Source: Bryobacteraceae bacterium
GTDB taxonomy: Bacteria; Acidobacteriota; Terriglobia; Bryobacterales; Bryobacteraceae
Direction of reading: 5' to 3'
Length of the DNA: 63,213 nt
Assembly: GCA_025980665.1 (NCBI GenBank)
Contig: JAICXC010000011.1
Span: 1-63,213, forward strand
Within the stretch, counting starts at the first letter, position 1; the number at the start of each line of letters is the position of its first letter. The translations under genes and the position numbers were made by a program. The notes under the pieces were generated by a model. The model was not told where the DNA came from and made no database searches. It saw nothing but the letters and a program-made list of their open reading frames with translations. Below, piece by piece: positions 42,446-49,464 of the stretch.

Positions 42446-43294
42446 ATGCGCAAAACGTTCACCTTCCTGTCTACAGCCGCTGCTGCGGTTGTGTGTATCC
42501 CGCTCACACTAACACCCGGCAAAGCCCAGGCTCCAACCACTCCCGCGAAAGCGGTTGCCAAGGCAGTCGGGAAGGGCTCCCGGATGCCCGACGGCAAGCC
42601 CAATCTGAACGGCGTGTGGGAGTACATTGGCACGGCCAACTGGGACATCCAGGATCATTCTCCGGCACCCGGCCCGATGTGGCAACTCGGCGCAATCGGA
42701 GCGATTCCAGCCGGTCAGGGCGTGGTCGAAGGTAATGAAATCCCCTACAAACCGGCGGCGGTAGAACAGAAAAAGAAGAACAAAGCCAACTGGCCGGCCG
42801 ACGATCCGGAAGCCAAGTGCTACATGCCTGGGATCCCCCGCGCGACGTACATGCCGTTCCCTTTCCAGGTCATCCAGTCCAACAAGGACATCCTAATGGC
42901 ATACGAGTATGCCAGCGCTAACCGCCTCATCAATATGGGGAAACCGATCGAAGCCGGATCGGACACATGGATGGGAACTTCGAACGGCCATTGGGAAGGC
43001 GATACCCTGGTCGTGGATGTCACGGGATTGAACGGGCTTAGCTGGTTCGACCGGGCAGGGAACTTTGCTAGCGACAAGCTGCATGTAGTGGAGCGTTTCA
43101 AGCGCCGAAGTAATGACGTCATGGACTATGAGGCGGCCATTGACGACCCGAGCGTGTTTACCAGGCCGTGGAAGATCAGCTTGCCGCTCTACAAGCGGGC
43201 CGAGAAGAACGCGCAGATCTTGGAATTCAAGTGTGTGGAGTTCGCCGAGGAACTGCTGTACGGTAAGTACAAGAAGCAGCCGACTAGCAAGTAA
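42446..43294 (+). CDS. Exported protein, cassette type A (second copy)
   Basis: The 282-residue protein starts at MRKTFTFLSTAAAAVVCIPLTL, a signal peptide; a longer frame from 42395 would begin inside the promoter and is rejected. It shares with the first A protein MPDGKPNLNGVWEY, VVEGNEIPYKPAA, KCYMPGIPRATYMPFPFQV, NGHWEGDTLVVDVTGLNGLSWFDRAGNF, IDDPSVFTRPWK and KNAQILEFKCVEFAEELLYG. Two mature cysteines are in the matching places. It is followed after 11 bp by a B gene with a TAAGGAG ribosome-binding site. Confidence 0.86.
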   Translation: MRKTFTFLSTAAAAVVCIPLTLTPGKAQAPTTPAKAVAKAVGKGSRMPDGKPNLNGVWEYIGTANWDIQDHSPAPGPMWQLGAIGAIPAGQGVVEGNEIPYKPAAVEQKKKNKANWPADDPEAKCYMPGIPRATYMPFPFQVIQSNKDILMAYEYASANRLINMGKPIEAGSDTWMGTSNGHWEGDTLVVDVTGLNGLSWFDRAGNFASDKLHVVERFKRRSNDVMDYEAAIDDPSVFTRPWKISLPLYKRAEKNAQILEFKCVEFAEELLYGKYKKQPTSK

Positions 43295-43305
43295 GGAGAC
43301 CACGA

Positions 43306-44349
43306 ATGAGTCAGCGTGTCCTGACCTCTCTGATAGTGCTCTCAGCGGTGCTGGCTTCGGTATTGCTGGTAACCCTGCCCGTGATCGGCCAGTCTCCCGC
43401 TACGAAATCCAAAAAGTCTACCTACACGCCGCCCAAGCTGCCCTGGGGTGATCCGGACCTCCAGGGCCTGTGGCCTGGAACCGACCTGATCGAGGTGCCT
43501 CTCCAGCGGGATGCTAAGGCGGGCGAACGTACCGAGGTTACACAAGAAGAGTTCGCCCAGCGGCAGGCCAAGGCCGAACGCACTGCCGAGAATGACAAGG
43601 TGGCGTACGTCGCCAAGGATTCGAAGGTCGGGATCAATCCTCCTGGATACTGGCTAGAGCATGGAAAGCCGCAGAAGATCACCTCGTTGGTGGTCGATCC
43701 GCCGAATGGGAGAATCCCCGAGCTGACCCAGCAAGCCAAGCAGAAGGCGGCGCAAGCCAAGCAGGCCAAGCAGGGTCACGGTCCTAACGAAACGTGGGAG
43801 GACCAGAGCCTGTATGACCGCTGCATCTCGCGCGGCGTTATGGGATCCATTCTGCCGGTGATTTACAACAACGGAACGCAGATTGTGCAAGGCCCGGGCT
43901 ACGTCGCGATCCGCTACGAAATGATTCATGAGACCAAGATCATTCCACTTGACGGGCGTCCGCATCCAGGTTCGAACATCAAGTCCTACATGGGCGATTC
44001 GCGCGGTCATTGGGAAGGCAACACGATGGTGATCGAAACCACCAATTTCCTCGGCGACAAGAACGGAATCGGGTTGAATGGCGGAGGCACTCCCCATAGC
44101 GCGGACATGGTGCTTACGGAAAAATGGACCCGCACTGCACCCGACATGATGGAATACACGGCGACCATCAACGATCCAAAAACGTGGGTCAGGCCGTGGA
44201 CCATCCGGATGCCGCTGCGGCTGAATCCGGAATTCCCACTGTATGAGTATGCCTGCCACGAAGGCAACTACGCGATGTTCAACATGCTGAAGGGTGCTCG
44301 GGCGGAAGAGAAGGCCGCGGAGGAAGCGGCTAAGACCGGTAAGAAATAA
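43306..44349 (+). CDS. Exported protein, cassette type B (third copy)
   Basis: The 347-residue protein has a signal peptide (SLIVLSAVLASVLLVTLPVIG). It carries type B landmarks YTPPKLPWGDPDLQGLWPG (a variant of the PDGxPDLQG opening), DRCISRGVMGSILP, EMIHETKIIPLDGRPH, GHWEGNTMVIETTNF, KWTRTAPDMMEYTATINDP and YEYACHEGNYAMFNMLKGARAEEK. A Lys/Ala/Gln-rich insert (QQAKQKAAQAKQAKQGHG) lies at about residues 145-162. Two mature cysteines are kept. It is the most divergent B copy and comes 15 bp before the third C gene. Confidence 0.86.
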   Translation: MSQRVLTSLIVLSAVLASVLLVTLPVIGQSPATKSKKSTYTPPKLPWGDPDLQGLWPGTDLIEVPLQRDAKAGERTEVTQEEFAQRQAKAERTAENDKVAYVAKDSKVGINPPGYWLEHGKPQKITSLVVDPPNGRIPELTQQAKQKAAQAKQAKQGHGPNETWEDQSLYDRCISRGVMGSILPVIYNNGTQIVQGPGYVAIRYEMIHETKIIPLDGRPHPGSNIKSYMGDSRGHWEGNTMVIETTNFLGDKNGIGLNGGGTPHSADMVLTEKWTRTAPDMMEYTATINDPKTWVRPWTIRMPLRLNPEFPLYEYACHEGNYAMFNMLKGARAEEKAAEEAAKTGKK

Positions 44350-44364
44350 ACAGGAGACGATCTC

Positions 44365-44784
44365 ATGCGAAAAATTCTCTCAGTCTCAGCGGCTCTAATA
44401 GGATTGCTGGTGGCCGTGTCGCCGGTGCGCGCCCATCATGCCTTCGCGGCCGAATACGACGGCAAGAAGCAGGTCCACCTTGAGGGAGTGGTCACGCAGA
44501 TGGAATGGATCAACCCCCATACCTGGATCCACATCGACGTTACCGAACCAGACGGTAAGGTAACGAGCTGGATGGTCGAAGGGGGCAGTCCGAATATTCT
44601 CCTGCGCCGCGGCTTCAACAAGGGTTCGCTCGAAAAGGGCCAGAAGATCGCGGTCGATGGCTTCCAGGCCAAGGATGGGTCGAATCGCGCGAATGGCTCG
44701 AACATCACCTATCCCGACGGGAAGAAACTGTTCCTGGGATCATCGGGTACCGGCGCTCCAGCAGATCCTGGTCCAAATAAATAA
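44365..44784 (+). CDS. Exported DUF6152-like protein, cassette type C (third copy)
   Basis: The 139-residue protein has a signal peptide ending VRA and then His24-His25 (HHAFAAEYDGKKQVHLEG), NPHTWIHIDVTEPDGKVTSWMVEGGSPNILLRRGFNKG, VDGFQAKDGSNRANGSNI and a Pro/Gly tail. The four histidines at 24, 25, 52 and 56 are conserved, with one extra His38. ACAGGAGACG precedes the ATG. It is followed by the MmgE/PrpD gene after 16 bp. Confidence 0.88.
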   Translation: MRKILSVSAALIGLLVAVSPVRAHHAFAAEYDGKKQVHLEGVVTQMEWINPHTWIHIDVTEPDGKVTSWMVEGGSPNILLRRGFNKGSLEKGQKIAVDGFQAKDGSNRANGSNITYPDGKKLFLGSSGTGAPADPGPNK

Positions 44785-44800
44785 GCTCAGGTAAGTAGCC

Positions 44801-46090
44801 CTGACACTTTCGCGAAAGCTAGTACGCTCGGCGCGGGGTTATACCGATCCATCGCCCGAAGCGATCGACAAAGTCAAAATCGCGCTGCTGGATTTTCTCT
44901 CCTGCGCCTATGAATCGCGGGATCTTCCTCCCAGCCGGCAGGCAATCGAGGTCGCGGGGCGAGCGGGCGGCGGCCAAGCTTCGGTCATCGGCACACAAGT
45001 GCGTGCGTCGGCCGCGGAGGCCGCATTCGCGAACGCTGTCCTGGGCCATGGACTGGTCCGGGAAGACATGCACACCGGCTCGGTCAGTCACCTGGGAATC
45101 GTCATCTTCCCGACGTTGCTCGCGCTGGCGCAGACGCGAAGAGTGACGGGACCACAGTTTATCCGAGGAGCCGTGTGTGGCTATGAAGTGGGCGCAACCG
45201 TCGGCCGCGCGCTCATGGATCAGGAGACGGTGCAGATCTTCCGGCCTACGGGTATTACGGGACCAGTAGGCGCGGTCGTGGCTGGAAGCGTGATGCTCGG
45301 GTTCAGCGAAGACTCTGGCGTGAGTGCGCTCGGTCTCGCGGCGAATGCAACAGGCGGCTTGAACGAATGGCCGGCTTCGGGCGCCGACGATATGTTCTTT
45401 CACGCAGGATTCGCCGCGCGTAACGCGGTCACCGCGGTGGAACTGGCGGACCTGGGGGCGTTCGGATCGGAAACGGCTTTGGACGGGCCCGCGGGATTAT
45501 TCGCCGCGCTGCGGCGACGCGATCGGATCGAGCGAGTCACGCCCTTCACCGGAGAGCTAGAAATTTTCTCGGTTTATCACAAACCCGCTCCAGCGTGTAA
45601 CTATGCGCAGACGGCCTGCCAAGCCGCGTTGGCAATCGGCGTAGACAGTCAAGAGATAACGAGTGTTCAAGTGAAGTGCTCGGCCGCGGCGATCAATTAT
45701 CCTGGCTGCAACGCGCCGGGTCCGTTCCGGCGGATACTGCAAGCCAAAATGAGCATTCACTTTTGCGTCGCGGCTACGCTGGCAAGGCTGTCCATCGAAG
45801 AGAACAACTATCGCCGCCTTGACGATCTTGAGATCGCGCGGTTGATCGGCGTCACGAAACTGGAAGAAGACCCGGAGTTCACGCAGGCGTATCCAGGAGT
45901 ACAGGGCGCGGAGGTGATCGTCACTTTACGCAATGGCAGAGTGCTGCGAAAGAGAATGTCCGACTTGGTTCCAGCCACGCCCGAACAAATTCATGCGCGA
46001 TTCAGGAACGCAGCGGGCGCGGGGGCAACAGGGATCGAGCAGGCGGTGGACAACTTGGATCAGCTAGAAGATGTCGGGTCGATTCTCTAG
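44801..46090 (+). CDS. MmgE/PrpD-family protein (2-methylcitrate dehydratase-like) with non-standard start
   Basis: The reading frame opens after a TAA at 44792 and contains the family N-terminus: LSRKLVRSARGYTDPSPEAI, then KIALLDFLSCAYESRDLP and ANAVLGHGLVREDMHTGSVSHLG (HGLVREDMH is the active-site region). No ATG, GTG or TTG occurs in frame before GTG 44999, which would cut off 66 conserved residues. The best start is CTG 44801, with AGG about 9 bases before it. The C-terminal lid domain (VQVKCSAAAINYPGCNAPG, SIHFCVAATLA) is intact. It probably dehydrates a hydroxy-polycarboxylate; the substrate is unknown. It is last in the cassette transcript. Confidence 0.85.
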   Translation: MTLSRKLVRSARGYTDPSPEAIDKVKIALLDFLSCAYESRDLPPSRQAIEVAGRAGGGQASVIGTQVRASAAEAAFANAVLGHGLVREDMHTGSVSHLGIVIFPTLLALAQTRRVTGPQFIRGAVCGYEVGATVGRALMDQETVQIFRPTGITGPVGAVVAGSVMLGFSEDSGVSALGLAANATGGLNEWPASGADDMFFHAGFAARNAVTAVELADLGAFGSETALDGPAGLFAALRRRDRIERVTPFTGELEIFSVYHKPAPACNYAQTACQAALAIGVDSQEITSVQVKCSAAAINYPGCNAPGPFRRILQAKMSIHFCVAATLARLSIEENNYRRLDDLEIARLIGVTKLEEDPEFTQAYPGVQGAEVIVTLRNGRVLRKRMSDLVPATPEQIHARFRNAAGAGATGIEQAVDNLDQLEDVGSIL

Positions 46091-46725
46091 CGGCCGTGCT
46101 CGGCGGTGCGAGCGGCAGGGGCGACGCGTAACTGGGCTTCTTCCAGGAGCTTCGCTTCCTGAAAAGTGAACACCATGCGGTGGACCACAGTCAGATTGCC
46201 CAGTACCGCGATCACCCACAACACGGGAGCCATCCGGTCGAACAGCGCGCCGATGATGAGCAGCACCACACGCTCAGGCCGTTCCATGAAGCCGACCTTG
46301 CACTTGGGAATCGAGTTTTCCGCCCGCGCGCGAGCGTAGCTGATCATTACGGACGCCGCCATGACGAGGGCCGTCAGGACTACATAGAAGGGCCGGTTGA
46401 TCGATCCATACCAGACCAGCAAACCCATGAGAAGAGCCAGATCCGAATAGCGATCCAGAACCGAATCGAAGAAGCCGCCGAAGCGCGTGACGCGGTTGGT
46501 CTCGCGAGCCACGCGGCCATCCACCATGTCGAACAGGCCCGCACCGATAATCACCACGCCAGCCCAGCGGAATTGTCCCGAGGCCAGCAGAACCGCCGCG
46601 GCAACATTGATCACCAGGCCCAGGAACGTGAGCACGTTGGGATGGATCTTGGAGAGCGCAAGCCCTCGCACAATCAGCCGGATGACCTTGTTGCACGCCC
46701 AGCCGATGCCACCGGTCCAACTCAT
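46087..46725 (-). CDS. CDP-alcohol phosphatidyltransferase-family membrane enzyme
   Basis: The 212-residue membrane protein carries the full family motif D-x2-DG-x2-AR-x8-G-x3-D-x3-D in LFDMVDGRVARETNRVTRFGGFFDSVLDRYSD. Membrane spans surround it (LTFLGLVINVAAAVLLASG, FYVVLTALVMAASVMI). It transfers a phospho-alcohol to a CDP-activated lipid, or the reverse pairing, in phospholipid synthesis. The head group (glycerol-phosphate, inositol or other) cannot be read from the sequence. It converges on the PrpD gene with a 4-bp overlap and follows greA by 3 bp. Confidence 0.9.
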   Translation of the reverse strand: MSWTGGIGWACNKVIRLIVRGLALSKIHPNVLTFLGLVINVAAAVLLASGQFRWAGVVIIGAGLFDMVDGRVARETNRVTRFGGFFDSVLDRYSDLALLMGLLVWYGSINRPFYVVLTALVMAASVMISYARARAENSIPKCKVGFMERPERVVLLIIGALFDRMAPVLWVIAVLGNLTVVHRMVFTFQEAKLLEEAQLRVAPAARTAEHGR

Positions 46726-46728
46726 CGA

Positions 46729-47205
46729 CTACTTTGCCCCCGCTTGCTGATGAATTGTGATCAGCTCCACGATCTCCATTTCGCGGGCGCCGCCCGGAAT
46801 CTGGATTTTCACGGTGTCCCCAACGTTCTTACCCAGAAGGCCGCGACCTATAGGAGATGTGGTGGAAATCATACCGTTCTTGGCATCCACGTCTTCGCTC
46901 GTCACTAGCTTATAACGGATCTTCTCGTCTTTGTCGAGGTCCAGCACGACGACCGTCGAGCCCAGCCCCACACGGTCGTGCGGGATCTTGGACATATCGA
47001 TCATCGAGAGTTCCCGGAGCCGGGCGTTGAGCTGATTAAGGCGGGCGTTGACCATGCCCTGGCGTTCCTTGGCCGCGTGATACTCGGCATTTTCTTTCAG
47101 GTCGCCGTGAGCACGGGCTTTCAGGATCTCCCGGGGGAGCTCAACGCGAAACTCGTTCTCGAGCGCCGCGATCTCGTCCTGCAATTTCTTGATGAGCTCT
47201 TGCAT
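46729..47205 (-). CDS. greA: Transcription elongation factor GreA
   Basis: The 158-residue protein has the N-terminal coiled coil with the acidic tip (LPREILKARAHGDLKENAEYHAAKERQGM) that enters the RNA polymerase secondary channel. The C-terminal FKBP-like domain follows (LGSTVVVLDLDKDEKIRYKLVTSEDVDAKNGMISTTSPIGRGLLGKNVGDTVKIQIPGG). It stimulates transcript cleavage in stalled complexes. The lead MQELIKKLQDEIAALENEF is the shortened start of the normal GreA coiled coil. Confidence 0.95.
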   Translation of the reverse strand: MQELIKKLQDEIAALENEFRVELPREILKARAHGDLKENAEYHAAKERQGMVNARLNQLNARLRELSMIDMSKIPHDRVGLGSTVVVLDLDKDEKIRYKLVTSEDVDAKNGMISTTSPIGRGLLGKNVGDTVKIQIPGGAREMEIVELITIHQQAGAK

Positions 47206-47248
47206 ACCGCTTCAGGTAAATTATAGCGCGCGACGCGGTTTAAAACCC

Positions 47249-48541
47249 CTAAACGAAGAGATTCCCCTGGCCTAGCAACTGTTGCGGGTCGAAACGGCGC
47301 TTGACTGACTGCATGGCCTCGATTTCCGCCGGATTATATTGGAGCGACAGAAGATGGGCCTTGCGCTTGCCCAGGCCGTGCTCGGCGCCGACGGTGCCCC
47401 CCATGGCCACGACCTCTTTGGCCAAGTCGACGGCGATGTCGGTGGCCCGCTTCCATTCCTGTTGTGTCTCCGGCAAGACTTCGGTGTGGACATGCGCGTC
47501 GCCGATGTGTCCGAACATCACGAATTTGTCACCGAAGTTTTGGGTGAGTACGCGGCGGTAAACTGCAAGGATATCGCGGTTGCGCTCCAGCGGCACCGCA
47601 TAGTCAGTGGCTAGAACCATGAATCCACCGCGGCGCAGGCGCTCATGAATACGCTCCGGCAAGCGATGACGGAACTGACGGAATCTCTCGCGATCTGCGG
47701 CGGACGATCCGAACCAGGACTCGTTTTCGAGAGCGCCTGACATATCTAATTCGGCTTCGCCTTCCAGTTCCAGCAGGACCGCCGCTCCGTAGGGTTGCTC
47801 CATCAGCTGGATGGAACGCGAATCCAGGAATTCGAGCATCCGCAACCCTGGCGCCGGCCGCCAGCGGTCGACCGCATCGAGCGCGGCTTCTTCCGAGGGG
47901 AAGAAAACCACGCCGCCCAGAATTTCGCCGGGCGCAGGCAGCAACTGAAGCTCGGCTTCCGTCACCACGCCTAGTGTCCCTTCGCTGCCGATGAACAAAT
48001 CGACGAAATCCATTCCCGGCTCGAGACGATAGCCAGCCGAATGCTTGCGCGTTCGCGGCAAAGGAATGCGTGGGACCTCGAAGTCGACTTTTTCGCCGCG
48101 CCGGTACTCGATAATCCGGCCGTCCATGTGGACCACCCTCACTGCTTGAATATGCCGTCGGGTAGCCCCGTAGCGGAAACTGCGTGAACCGCTGGCATTG
48201 GCTCCGATGTTGCCTCCGATCGAAGACGTATTCTCGGTAGGATCCGGCGCGTAGAATTGTCCCGAAGCGGCGGCAGCGGCCTGCACCTCGCGCAGCAAGA
48301 CTCCAGTCCCCACACGGGCGTTGCGCGGGAACACTTCCAACTTGCGGAACTGCGCCATGGAGATCGCCCATCCGCTTTTCGGCACGGCGCCGCCGGCCAA
48401 GCCGGTGAGCGCGCCCATCACAGTTACGGGAACGCCTTCCGAGGAAGCTCTGGAGAGAATGGCGGCGATTTCTTCTTCGCTGCGAGGAGTGAAAACCTGG
48501 TCAGCCCGGCCCGCATAGCCGGAAGCGTCGGTGATTTCCAT
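47249..48541 (-). CDS. FAD-linked oxidase (glycolate/D-lactate dehydrogenase GlcD-like)
   Basis: The 430-residue protein has an FAD_binding_4 (PCMH-type) domain (VFTPRSEEEIAAILSRASSEGVPVTVMGALTGLAGGAVP, TENTSSIGGNIGANASGSRSFRYGATRRHI, FIGSEGTLGVVTEAEL). A C-terminal FAD-oxidase domain follows (MFGHIGDAHVHTEVLPE, VGAEHGLGKRKAHLLSLQYNPAEIEAMQSVKRRFDPQQLLGQGNLF). It should oxidise a 2-hydroxy acid such as glycolate or D-lactate. No GlcE/GlcF partners are adjacent. It lies 5 bp downstream of the hypothetical gene at 48547. Confidence 0.93.
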   Translation of the reverse strand: MEITDASGYAGRADQVFTPRSEEEIAAILSRASSEGVPVTVMGALTGLAGGAVPKSGWAISMAQFRKLEVFPRNARVGTGVLLREVQAAAAASGQFYAPDPTENTSSIGGNIGANASGSRSFRYGATRRHIQAVRVVHMDGRIIEYRRGEKVDFEVPRIPLPRTRKHSAGYRLEPGMDFVDLFIGSEGTLGVVTEAELQLLPAPGEILGGVVFFPSEEAALDAVDRWRPAPGLRMLEFLDSRSIQLMEQPYGAAVLLELEGEAELDMSGALENESWFGSSAADRERFRQFRHRLPERIHERLRRGGFMVLATDYAVPLERNRDILAVYRRVLTQNFGDKFVMFGHIGDAHVHTEVLPETQQEWKRATDIAVDLAKEVVAMGGTVGAEHGLGKRKAHLLSLQYNPAEIEAMQSVKRRFDPQQLLGQGNLFV

Positions 48542-48546
48542 TTGGG

Positions 48547-49464
48547 TTAGACTGCCTTGCGCTGGCGGGTCAGGCCTTCGAGCAGCATGCCCGCGATCTG
48601 TTTACCGTTGTCGAAGGCGTCTTCATAGGCGCTGCGCCGCTCGGCACGCGTGAAACCGTACCCCAGGCGATACAGTCGCTCGAGCGATAGCCCGGCTACG
48701 AAGGTTCCCGTCCAGGCGATGGCCGCTTTGGGAATCAGCCCGCCGCCGAAGGGTACTTTCCCGACCAATTCGCGCGCCAATGCTCGCCACCCAAATGCGC
48801 CCATGCCAATCGAAGCGATTTCCGATCGCTGCTCGCGATATCCCACCGCACGGTCGCTGGCCGCAGCCAGCAGGAATCCCATGCGGATCTGGTTCATCGT
48901 GAGAAACGCCGCATCGGACCCGTACTCTCCCACAGCCCATGGCAGCGACGCCAAACTGGGGACTACATCCGGCAGCGCAGTCACCAGCGCGAATAGAGCA
49001 TTTTCTTTGGCGACAGTGCGGATTACGTGATGTGAGGCTTCCTTGCGAAAAGGGTCCAGGCGCCGCGCCAGGGTAAGCATCAAATCCTCGCGCTTGCGGA
49101 CGATGCGCCGGACGCAATCCTCGGGGCTTTCCGGATCAAAGGAAAATGCATGCGCGGGCCGCAGCAGGGAAGATTCGTAGATGTGAACGTCGCAGGAGGG
49201 GCCGCCTCCTCGGATCAAAATCTGGACCGCTTCCGCCCGGCGTTCTGGAGATAGGTGGGGCGGCGCGAAGAACTGCTCCATCTGGCCGAGCGATTCGCGG
49301 GAGGCTGCTACCAGGCCTACGCGCACTGGTAGGTCAGCTTGTGCCCGCACTTCCGCGGGATTCAGATTCACGAGCGCTTGTCGTATCTGCCGGAAGACTG
49401 CGAGGGCCATAGCTGCAACAGGGCTGACGGAACCCGAAACATTACCCGTAGCTCCTGTCTCCAT
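48547..49464 (-). CDS. Uncharacterised protein with C-terminal hydrophobic segments
   Basis: I do not recognise the 305-residue protein with confidence. The N-terminal half is polar (FRQIRQALVNLNPAEVRAQADLPVRVGLVA, ESPEDCVRRIVRKREDLMLTLARRLDPFRKEA). The C-terminal half has amphipathic and hydrophobic helices (NALFALVTALPDVVPSLASLPWAVG, IPKAAIAWTGTFVAGLSLERLYRLGYGF) recalling DUF697/YcjF-like membrane-associated proteins. The first 97 bases overlap the end of the PD-(D/E)XK-like gene on the same strand. An internal Met at 49410 would shorten the overlap to 43 bp. Confidence 0.7.
   Translation of the reverse strand: METGATGNVSGSVSPVAAMALAVFRQIRQALVNLNPAEVRAQADLPVRVGLVAASRESLGQMEQFFAPPHLSPERRAEAVQILIRGGGPSCDVHIYESSLLRPAHAFSFDPESPEDCVRRIVRKREDLMLTLARRLDPFRKEASHHVIRTVAKENALFALVTALPDVVPSLASLPWAVGEYGSDAAFLTMNQIRMGFLLAAASDRAVGYREQRSEIASIGMGAFGWRALARELVGKVPFGGGLIPKAAIAWTGTFVAGLSLERLYRLGYGFTRAERRSAYEDAFDNGKQIAGMLLEGLTRQRKAV

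Noticed and set aside
37146..44784. Repeated cassettes considered as a transposon or CRISPR-like repeat
   Set aside because: Similarity is at protein level with diverged DNA, no inverted or direct terminal repeats and no transposase were seen, and there are no short regularly spaced repeats.
44819..45403. Minus-strand open frame of 194 codons over the PrpD-like N-terminus
   Set aside because: The plus frame encodes the family N-terminal motifs without interruption; the minus frame is its shadow.
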